From contig JAFGBW010000225.1 in the NCBI GenBank assembly GCA_016932965.1, positions 1 through 8,091 of the forward strand: a stretch of 8,091 nt of DNA, given 5' to 3'. The notes under the pieces were generated by a model that saw only the letters and a list, made by a program, of their open reading frames with translations, did not search any database and had not been told where the DNA came from. Below, in pieces: positions 1 through 6,118 of the stretch; within the stretch, counting starts at the first letter, position 1; the number at the start of each line of letters is the position of its first letter. Source of the DNA: Candidatus Auribacterota bacterium. GTDB lineage: Bacteria; Auribacterota; JAFGBW01. The position numbers and the translations under genes were made by a program.

Positions 1-345
1 CTGGTACGCCGTATCTGTCAAAACTGCAAGGCCGCTTATCCTGCTTCCGAATATGAAATGAAGCTGCTCAACTTAAAATCCGGAGAACACATGATCGCAA
101 AAGGTCAGGGATGTCCCAGCTGCAACCACACCGGCTACAAGGGGCGGTTTGGCATATTTGAACTGATGCTCATGGGACCTGACATTCAGGATCTGGTCTA
201 TGCCAGAAAAACGGCTTCAGATATCCGGATGACCGCCATCAAACTCGGCATGAGGACATTGCGTGAAGATGCCATCATTAAAGTCTTGAACGGATCCACC
301 AGTATTGATGAATTATTGAGAGTGACCAAAATAGGAGAAACATAA
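1..345 (+). CDS. PilB/GspE-type secretion/pilus extension ATPase, 3' end only
   Basis: This is the last 114 codons of a hexameric AAA-like ATPase of the PilB/GspE family; the reading frame is open from base 1 and the start lies outside the window. The visible part is the zinc-binding C-terminal region: C6 and C9, then C38 and C41 (numbered from base 1), followed by [11 protein letters not shown], the family's hallmark after the second Cys pair, and a helical tail. The Walker motifs are off-window. It aligns by eye end to end with the C-terminus of the ATPase at 1667-3352, so the two are paralogues. The stop is 2 bp from the pilT start, indicating one transcript. The cytoplasmic role would be driving pilin assembly at the inner membrane. 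Adjacency to pilT favours a PilB role over a type II secretion GspE role, but the fragment alone cannot decide this. Confidence 0.92.
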   Translation: MVRRICQNCKAAYPASEYEMKLLNLKSGEHMIAKGQGCPSCNHTGYKGRFGIFELMLMGPDIQDLVYARKTASDIRMTAIKLGMRTLREDAIIKVLNGSTSIDELLRVTKIGET

Positions 346-347
346 AC

Positions 348-1427
348 ATGAGTCTTGAAATGAGTTCTTTATTGCAAATCGTTGTAGACGAAAACGCTTC
401 CGACCTCCATATCAACGTGGGAAAACCCCCCGTATTGCGCGTTGACGGAAGGCTGGAATCCTTGGATGTGGATATCTTAGAACCCGAGGACACGGAAAAT
501 TATGTCAAATCCATTACTTCCGAAGAAAATCTTCAGCGCATCCAGGAAGTGGGATCCACGGATTTTGGATTCGCTTTTGGCGACATTGCCCGTTTCCGCG
601 TGGCAGCCTTCAAACAAAAAGGGCATTACAGCATGGTGCTGCGCCTTATTCCCAACCGGCTGCTTACCCTGGAAGAAATCGGTTTGCCCGTATCGGTGAA
701 AGATCTTCTATTCCGTCCGCGCGGATTGATTTTAGTCACCGGTCCAACCGGAAGCGGAAAAACCACAACCCTGGCCAGCATGATCAATATCATCAATATA
801 GAACGTGAATCCCATATCGTCACGGTTGAAGATCCCATTGAATATTACCACACGCATAAAAAAGGACTGGTGACCCAGCGTGAAATCGGGGTTGATGTTC
901 CCTCATTTTCAGAAGCCATCAAAAGGGGGCTCCGGCAGGACCCGGATGTGATACTGGTTGGAGAAATGCGCGACCTTGAAACCATTGAAGCCGCCATCAC
1001 GGCAGCGGAGACCGGCCATCTCGTTTTTGGCACGCTTCATACGACCGGGGCCGCCAAAACCGTGGACAGAATCATCGACGCCTTCCCCCCTTCCCAGCAG
1101 GAACAGATCCGGGCACAGCTTTCCACCTCCATCTTGGCAGTGATCTCTCAGCTTCTCTTACCCAAATACAATCAGAAAGGCCGTATTGCGGTTTTTGAAA
1201 TCATGATCTCAACTCCCGCTATCCAGAATTTAATACGTGAAAATAAAACCTTCCGCCTCACTTCTGAAATCCAAACAGGGGCCAAATTCGGAATGAAAAT
1301 GCTGGACGCACATCTTTACGAACTTTATTCCCAGGGAATGATTTCCTATGCTGATCTGATCACCAAGGCCCAGGATCCGGAATCCATGGGATTAAAGCTG
1401 GCAACAGACATCAAAAAGAAAAAATAG
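348..1427 (+). CDS. pilT: Type IV pilus retraction ATPase PilT
   Basis: A 359-aa cytoplasmic ATPase that powers pilus depolymerisation and twitching-type retraction. An N-terminal PAS-like domain (about 1-110, including ASDLHI) precedes a RecA-like core. The core holds Walker A GPTGSGKT (132-139), the Asp box TVEDPIEY (159-166), Walker [10 protein letters not shown] (201-209) with its Glu, and the His box ending GTLHT (to 232). The PilT signature usually written AIRNLIRE reads AIQNLIRE (291-298), an Arg-to-Gln change. Length fits the family (roughly 345-370 aa), and the CxxC pairs of PilB are absent, as expected for PilT. AGGAG (333-337), inside the end of the upstream gene, is a plausible ribosome site, and the 2-bp gap suggests translational coupling. 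The C-terminus is lysine-rich. PilT identity is near certain; PilU is a less likely alternative. Confidence 0.97.
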   Translation: MSLEMSSLLQIVVDENASDLHINVGKPPVLRVDGRLESLDVDILEPEDTENYVKSITSEENLQRIQEVGSTDFGFAFGDIARFRVAAFKQKGHYSMVLRLIPNRLLTLEEIGLPVSVKDLLFRPRGLILVTGPTGSGKTTTLASMINIINIERESHIVTVEDPIEYYHTHKKGLVTQREIGVDVPSFSEAIKRGLRQDPDVILVGEMRDLETIEAAITAAETGHLVFGTLHTTGAAKTVDRIIDAFPPSQQEQIRAQLSTSILAVISQLLLPKYNQKGRIAVFEIMISTPAIQNLIRENKTFRLTSEIQTGAKFGMKMLDAHLYELYSQGMISYADLITKAQDPESMGLKLATDIKKKK

Positions 1428-1453
1428 GTTTGATCAACTATGGACGGAACCGT

Positions 1454-1480
1454 TTGTGATTGTTTTTTATTTTTTATAAC
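1454..1480 (+). promoter_or_regulatory. Weak candidate promoter upstream of the second pilB
   Basis: TTGTGA (1454-1459) and TATAAC (1475-1480) resemble sigma70 -35 and -10 boxes. The spacer is only 15 bp, shorter than the usual 16-18, and the surrounding T-runs make chance matches likely. The 239-bp gap after pilT is long for this cluster, so an internal promoter somewhere here is reasonable, but this particular site is tentative. Confidence 0.2.
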
Positions 1481-1529
1481 CTTTATATTGCCATTCATTG
1501 AAGAATTGAGAATTCAGTAGAAAGGAAAA

Positions 1530-1670
1530 ATGAATCAAAAACTTACCAATACAAGGAGAAATTCTTTTATTCCTTATTTTTTCTCGATTCAAATGTATGT
1601 AATGACAGTCAACCATACCCAAACCTCAACTGATTATTCAGGTGTTTCTTTTAAGGAACTATCATCATGA
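1530..1670 (+). CDS. Possible 46-aa small ORF coupled to downstream pilB
   Basis: The gap between pilT and the second ATPase holds an open frame of 46 codons. It starts at ATG 1530 and ends at TGA 1668-1670, which overlaps the downstream start as ATGA (1667-1670). AAAGGA (1521-1526) precedes the start, although the 3-nt spacing is shorter than usual. The product would have a basic N-terminal stretch (K4, R9, R10), a hydrophobic/aromatic segment (about 11-27) and a polar, Ser/Thr-rich tail. It could be a small membrane peptide, a leader peptide tuning translation of the ATPase, or a chance ORF in A+T-rich DNA. I recognise no family. The stop/start overlap is the main argument for it. Confidence 0.3.
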   Translation: MNQKLTNTRRNSFIPYFFSIQMYVMTVNHTQTSTDYSGVSFKELSS

Positions 1671-3352
1671 GCGAAGCAAGCGAACTTCTTATGGTGGATT
1701 TGTTGATCAAGAACAAATTGTTCACCCAGGAACAATTTGATGAGGTCATGCAATCCAGGCTTTCCCATGAAATTTCCATCCGCCGTTTGATCGTTGACCG
1801 GAAGCTCACAACAGAACGGGACATCCTTCAGGTCCTTCACAAAGAACAAGGATACCCATTAGCCAGCCTTTCCCATGTGAAAATTGACGAGTCTTTGCTC
1901 AAAAAAGTGACTTCCATTCAAGCCAATTCCTATTCGATTTTTCCCTTAAGGGAGGAAAAGGGGGAAATCGTCTTGGGAATGGTAGAGGTTCTGGACAATA
2001 ATCTTTTTGATGATCTGCGTTTTTCGCTGCCCTTTTCCTTTAAAGTGGAACTTTTGTCCATGGACGATCTCAAATCCCTTATTTCCCAATATTACAGTGA
2101 GACCTCCATCGAGGATATCTCCAGCATCATCAGTTCATCTATTGAGGAAGAAATCAAAGAAGTCGATGAACTGGACCCCAGAGTCAATGACGCCCCGGTT
2201 GTTAAAATGCTCAATTCCATCCTCGTGCAGGCCATCAATGATCATGCTTCCGATATCCATTTTGAACCGTTTGAAGAAGAATTCAAAATCCGCTACCGGA
2301 TTGACGGCACACTTTATGAAATGATCCCTCCGCCCAGACAACTGGCGGAATCTGTTTTATCTCGAATCAAAGTCATGGCCCGAATGAATATAGCTGAAAG
2401 AAGAGTTCCCCAGGACGGCCGTATTTCCCTGAATATGAAAAACCGGACTGTGGATCTCCGTGTTTCCACTCTTCCCACAGCCTTTGGAGAAAGCGCAGTC
2501 CTTCGCATCCTGGACCGATCTTATATCTCTTTAGATATCGAAAAACTGGGGTTTACCCGGCAAATGCTGAATAACATCAAGGAAATCATCCAGAAACCAA
2601 ACGGAATTTTCATCACCACGGGACCTACAGGAGCCGGAAAAACCACGACCTTGTATTCGTGTCTGAGGGAAATCAACAAGCTTGATACAAAAATCATCAC
2701 CACAGAGGACCCGGTTGAATATGACATCGAAGGCTTGATACAGGTTCCCATCAATGAGGCAATCGGATTGACTTTTGCTTCATGCCTTCGCGCCATGTTA
2801 CGTCAGGATCCCAATAAAATCATGGTGGGAGAAATTCGTGATCTCGAAACCATGAACATTGCCATTCAGGCTTCCCTGACCGGACATTTGGTTCTCTCCA
2901 CTCTGCACACCAATGATTCTTCCTCGGCCATCACCCGTCTGATAGACATGGGAGTCGAGCCTTTTCTTCTCTGTTCTTCGCTGGAAGCGGTTCTGGCTCA
3001 GAGGCTGGTCAGGAAACTATGCCCTGGTTGCAAAACTCCGTTCACGCCTACCGAAGCCATGTTGAAGCTCATCTCGCTGACGCCCAAGGACATCGGCAAT
3101 AAACCGTTTTACATCGGCAAGGGGTGTGATGAATGCGGCGGTATCGGATACAAGGGTCGTATTGGCATTTATGAACTCCTGATTATTGATAATGAAATTC
3201 GAAACTTGATCATGGAAAAGGCAACTGCTAAGATGATCAAAGATATTGCCAAAAAGAAGGGATTATTAACTCTTCTGGAAGACGGCATCCAAAAAGTAGA
3301 GTCTGGCATCACCACGGTTGAAGAAGTGGGTGCCTGTGCTATGGAAGGATAA
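1667..3352 (+). CDS. pilB: PilB/GspE-family pilus extension ATPase (second copy, complete)
   Basis: A 561-aa cytoplasmic hexameric ATPase expected to drive pilin polymerisation through PilC. The N-terminal helical part (about 5-140) looks like a T2SSE_N/MshEN-type domain, followed by an acidic linker (about 146-170) and the PAS-like N2 domain with DHASDIHFEP (192-201). The motor core carries Walker A GPTGAGKT (319-326), Asp box TEDPVEY (346-352), Walker B KIMVGEIRD (384-392) and His box GHLVLSTLHT (406-415). Zinc-site cysteines are C452/C455 and C487/C490, then GYKGRIGIYEL. Length is typical of PilB/GspE. The start is well placed: AAGGA (1653-1657) lies 9 nt upstream, and an in-frame stop at 1652 allows no longer version. 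It sits 3 bp before pilC, so it probably forms the motor/platform pair with it. A type II secretion GspE role is possible, but pilT nearby favours T4P. Confidence 0.93.
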   Translation: MSEASELLMVDLLIKNKLFTQEQFDEVMQSRLSHEISIRRLIVDRKLTTERDILQVLHKEQGYPLASLSHVKIDESLLKKVTSIQANSYSIFPLREEKGEIVLGMVEVLDNNLFDDLRFSLPFSFKVELLSMDDLKSLISQYYSETSIEDISSIISSSIEEEIKEVDELDPRVNDAPVVKMLNSILVQAINDHASDIHFEPFEEEFKIRYRIDGTLYEMIPPPRQLAESVLSRIKVMARMNIAERRVPQDGRISLNMKNRTVDLRVSTLPTAFGESAVLRILDRSYISLDIEKLGFTRQMLNNIKEIIQKPNGIFITTGPTGAGKTTTLYSCLREINKLDTKIITTEDPVEYDIEGLIQVPINEAIGLTFASCLRAMLRQDPNKIMVGEIRDLETMNIAIQASLTGHLVLSTLHTNDSSSAITRLIDMGVEPFLLCSSLEAVLAQRLVRKLCPGCKTPFTPTEAMLKLISLTPKDIGNKPFYIGKGCDECGGIGYKGRIGIYELLIIDNEIRNLIMEKATAKMIKDIAKKKGLLTLLEDGIQKVESGITTVEEVGACAMEG

Positions 3353-3355
3353 AAA

Positions 3356-4597
3356 ATGGAATACCTGTATGAAGGAATAGACAATAAAGGCAAGGAAATC
3401 TCGGGCAGCATTATCGCTGAATCCAAAGTCAGCGCTATCAACAAAATCCGTGAGATGGGGTATTTTCCGACTTCCGTAACCGAAAAAAAAGAACAGGACA
3501 AAAGTTCTTCTCAAAAAGGGATTAAAAGTTTTTCTCTTAAGGATTTTTTAACCAAGAAAAGCGTTAAGGAAAAAGAACTGGTGACCTTCATGAGGCAGTT
3601 TGCGACCTTGGTTGATGCAGGTCTTCCGATTTTACGAGGAATCCGGGTACTTGAAAAACAAAATCAGGGCAAGGGACTGCAAAGTGTCCTGAAGGATGTG
3701 GGAGATTCTGTTGAAAGCGGTAATTCCCTTTCCGCTTCGCTGATGACTTTTCAGAATATCTTTTCCCCTTTATTTGTGAATATGGTGCATGCAGGTGAAG
3801 TCGGCGGAGTTCTGGACAAGGTGTTGCTTCAAATGGCAGATTATTTCGAAAAAACCGCCAAATTGAAAAAGAAAATCAAAGCCGCTATGGTTTATCCCGT
3901 TACGGTCCTGGTCATTGCTATGACCGTAGTTTACGGCCTGGTGAGTTTCATCATTCCTAAATTTGCAAAAATGTTTCAGGAAATGGAATTGCAGCTTCCG
4001 GCTATGACTAAAATGCTGATTGAAACAAGCCGTATCTGCAAGGAACAATGGTATATACCAATTATCCTGTTAATTTTTATTGTGATAGGTTTCAGAATCA
4101 TCCTGTCCAACCGTAAAGGGCGGCATGTGATTCATCAAATTTTATTCCGGATGCCGTTATTGGGTGTGCTGATTCAAAAAGTGGCGATTGCCCGTTACGC
4201 CAGGACATTTGGAACACTCATCAACAGCGGCGTTCAAATTTTGGAATCGTTGATGATAACAAAAAATACCATCGGCAATTCGGTGGTTGAATCAGCCATT
4301 GATCTGGTGCATGATAATTTGAAAGAAGGGGAGTCCATGGTTCAGCCGCTCGTTCAAGCCGGGATTTTTCCTCCCATGGTGGTAAGCATGGTCAGCGTGG
4401 GAGAAGAAACCGGAAGAATGTCTGAAATGCTGCTGAAAATTGCCGAAAGTTATGAAGATGACGTGGATGCGGCTGTCGCCGGCCTCACCTCTTTGATCGA
4501 ACCCCTGCTGATCATTGGCCTTGCCATGATCGTGGCTTTCATCGTGATCGCCATGTTCCTGCCGCTCATCTCGCTGATTTCCTCCATGACGCAATAG
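3356..4597 (+). CDS. pilC: Type IV pilus inner-membrane platform protein PilC (GspF family)
   Basis: A 413-aa polytopic inner-membrane protein onto which PilB and PilT dock to insert or remove pilin subunits. The N-terminus (about 1-45, starting MEYLYEGID and including KIREMGYFPTSV) is the typical GspF/PilC cytoplasmic opening. Two T2SSF repeats follow: the first around 77-200 with FMRQFATLVDAGLPI, the second around 280-402 with ARTFGTLINSGVQI. Each contains a GEVGG or GEETG turn (147-151, 349-353). Hydrophobic segments at about 177-200, 232-250 and 381-408 give the usual three-helix topology. Length is normal for the family. GGAAGG, overlapping the end of the upstream ATPase gene, serves as ribosome site; the genes are 3 bp apart and surely co-transcribed. 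PilC and GspF are not separable by sequence alone, but the gene neighbours indicate PilC. Confidence 0.95.
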   Translation: MEYLYEGIDNKGKEISGSIIAESKVSAINKIREMGYFPTSVTEKKEQDKSSSQKGIKSFSLKDFLTKKSVKEKELVTFMRQFATLVDAGLPILRGIRVLEKQNQGKGLQSVLKDVGDSVESGNSLSASLMTFQNIFSPLFVNMVHAGEVGGVLDKVLLQMADYFEKTAKLKKKIKAAMVYPVTVLVIAMTVVYGLVSFIIPKFAKMFQEMELQLPAMTKMLIETSRICKEQWYIPIILLIFIVIGFRIILSNRKGRHVIHQILFRMPLLGVLIQKVAIARYARTFGTLINSGVQILESLMITKNTIGNSVVESAIDLVHDNLKEGESMVQPLVQAGIFPPMVVSMVSVGEETGRMSEMLLKIAESYEDDVDAAVAGLTSLIEPLLIIGLAMIVAFIVIAMFLPLISLISSMTQ

Positions 4598-4654
4598 TAA
4601 ACAGCCGGCTCAGCTGATCAAACATCTTATGATCCAATCAAAGAAAGGAATAAC

Positions 4655-5248
4655 ATGGCTTCCAAATACAACTGCATATTATTGTTTGGCGCTCCAGGTT
4701 CTGGAAAAGGACTGCAGGGCAAAATATTGAATTCCATTCCTGGACTTTTTCATTGCTCCATGGGGGACGTCTTCAGGAGCCTGGATAAAAATTCGGAATT
4801 GGGAAAAGCTTTTGTTCAGTATTCCTCAGTTGGAAAACTGGTTCCGGATGAGCTGACCCTGAAAATCTGGGCCGATTTCATGGAAAAACAGGTCAACGCA
4901 GGACGTTTTAACCCTGCTGAAGACATGGTCGTGTTTGACGGCTTCCCCAGAACTGTGGATCAGGCTGTAACAATGCAAGAACAAGTACGGATTTTAAAAA
5001 TCCTTCATTTGAACTGTGCTGACCAAAACATATTAATCAAACGGATTCAGGGACGCGCTCTCATTGAAAAACGGACTGATGATGCCAAAACCGACGTGAT
5101 CCGGAACAGGATGGAGGTATATGAAAGGGAAACTTCCCCTGTCTTGAAGCAATTCCTCTCAAACCAAGTGGTGACTATCGACGCTTCTTTGACTCCGATG
5201 GAAGTCTTGAGCTGCATCCTTCAGGTTCTGGTTTCTTTAAAAAAATAA
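4655..5248 (+). CDS. Short-form (LID-less) adenylate kinase family protein, divergent
   Basis: A 197-aa cytoplasmic P-loop nucleoside monophosphate kinase of the adenylate kinase / UMP-CMP kinase group (ATP + NMP = ADP + NDP). P-loop GAPGSGKG spans 12-19, the NMP-binding region is SMGDVFR (35-41), GKLVPDEL (60-67) is conserved, and FDGFPRT (94-100) is followed by the usual Gln (Q103). The core arginines are present: R99, R134, R140 before TDD (141-143), R150 and R152. The segment between R134 and R140 is very short, so the LID insertion of long adenylate kinases is absent. Two positions are unusual: the family GKGT is GKGL (L20), and STGD is SMGD (M36), both near substrate phosphates or base. 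AAAGGA (4644-4649) gives a good ribosome site. It lies 57 bp after pilC, so it is probably in the operon, which is unusual for a housekeeping adk. It may be a specialised paralogue. Confidence 0.85.
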   Translation: MASKYNCILLFGAPGSGKGLQGKILNSIPGLFHCSMGDVFRSLDKNSELGKAFVQYSSVGKLVPDELTLKIWADFMEKQVNAGRFNPAEDMVVFDGFPRTVDQAVTMQEQVRILKILHLNCADQNILIKRIQGRALIEKRTDDAKTDVIRNRMEVYERETSPVLKQFLSNQVVTIDASLTPMEVLSCILQVLVSLKK

Positions 5249-5323
5249 AATGCCACGTAAAATAGCAAATGAAACAAGAAATAAATATTAAAACCAGACA
5301 GTTATAGTCATTCTACAATTTAC

Positions 5324-5352
5324 TTGCTTATAAGATAGTAACAAGCTAGAAT
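5324..5352 (+). promoter_or_regulatory. Sigma70-type promoter for the PilZ-REC gene; predicts leaderless mRNA
   Basis: TTGCTT (5324-5329, 4 of 6 matches to TTGACA) and TAGAAT (5347-5352, 5 of 6 to TATAAT) are separated by the optimal 17 bp, downstream of A+T-rich DNA that could act as an UP-like element. Initiation 6-8 bp past the -10 falls at 5358-5360, and the ATG begins at 5360. No Shine-Dalgarno-like purine run exists between the -10 box and the ATG. The gene therefore seems to have its own promoter, independent of the pilus genes. Confidence 0.55.
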
Positions 5353-5359
5353 TATTTTC

Positions 5360-6118
5360 ATGAATAATAGCGAAGGCCTTGAAAAAAGAGAATACATCCG
5401 TTTTCCCTTCAATTATCCCATTCAATTCCGCCTGAAAAACACAGAGGAATGGTTCTATTCCAGTACAGACAACATCTCTCTCACCGGAATCATGTTCGCT
5501 TCTGATGTCAATTATCAAAAAAACGATGATCTGGAGCTGGAGCTGAGCCATCCCTCAATCGAATCCCCTCCTTCACCGCTTATCGCCTCGGTTTCCTGGT
5601 GTGTAACCGAAGTCCCCTATATCTCTAAAATTTATGTGGTGGGCTGCACATTTAAATCCCTTGAAGAAAATCAAAAGGAATACATCAAGAACATCATTCA
5701 TCAATGTGTTTTAATGAAACAGCACAGAACCTATAAAATTCTGTTCATCGATGATAATAAAAGCCTGACCAAGCTTTTTAAATGCCTTGGTGAAGAATAC
5801 CGTTTCGAAGCCTATACGGCTGATAATATCACCGAAGGAAAAGCAGCAGCCGTGAAAATCGCCCCGGATGTCATCATCACAGATATTCACCTGCCAGACG
5901 GCGACGGCTTTAAACTGGCAGCCGTATTGAAAACCCATGAAAGGACTAGAAATATCCCCATCATCGCCGCCAGCGTGACATACACAGATATAGGGGAAAG
6001 ATTTTTCCTTTTCGGGGGAAGTAAATTCATCAACGATAAACCCACCACCATTGAAAAATTAAACCGGATCCTGGAAGGCGTTCTGCCTAAATTGTCCCCA
6101 TCTCCAGAAAAAAATTAG
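5360..6118 (+). CDS. PilZ domain - receiver (REC) domain fusion protein
   Basis: A 252-aa soluble signalling protein. The N-terminal PilZ domain (about 8-115) keeps both c-di-GMP motifs: RxxxR as R10-x3-R14 and the D/NxSxxG motif as NISLTG (38-43). The C-terminal receiver domain (about 125-245) keeps the acidic pair D131/D132, phospho-acceptor D175 in ITDIHLPDGDG, the switch Ser/Thr S205 and the K227-P228 pair, so it looks phosphorylatable. There is no DNA-binding or enzymatic output domain. Start: no other usual start codon lies upstream before an in-frame TAA at 5339, and the next Met (M45) would remove both PilZ motifs, so 5360 is firm despite lacking a ribosome site. It likely senses c-di-GMP and a histidine-kinase signal; control of the adjacent pilus motor is an inference from position. 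The 3' end overlaps the convergent gene by 4 bp. Confidence 0.9.
   Translation: MNNSEGLEKREYIRFPFNYPIQFRLKNTEEWFYSSTDNISLTGIMFASDVNYQKNDDLELELSHPSIESPPSPLIASVSWCVTEVPYISKIYVVGCTFKSLEENQKEYIKNIIHQCVLMKQHRTYKILFIDDNKSLTKLFKCLGEEYRFEAYTADNITEGKAAAVKIAPDVIITDIHLPDGDGFKLAAVLKTHERTRNIPIIAASVTYTDIGERFFLFGGSKFINDKPTTIEKLNRILEGVLPKLSPSPEKN

Noticed and set aside
1428-1480. Possible terminator after pilT (ACGG-AA-CCGT followed later by T-runs)
   Set aside because: The stem is only 4 bp with a 2-nt loop and the T-rich part is not adjacent, so it does not form a credible intrinsic terminator.
278-3514. Antisense open frames of about 60-110 codons opposite the pilus genes
   Set aside because: They lie wholly or mostly inside well-supported genes, have no recognisable domains or ribosome sites, and are explained as shadows of the coding frames.
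1-4597. Interpreting the cluster as a type II secretion system
   Set aside because: PilT, which type II systems do not need, sits between the two ATPases, and no gspC/D/G-K genes are seen in the window; T4P is the better reading, although one ATPase could still serve secretion.
5288-5551. An 87-codon minus-strand frame across the promoter and start of the PilZ-REC gene
   Set aside because: It runs antisense to conserved PilZ motifs, has no recognisable family, and would place a gene over the best promoter in the window.
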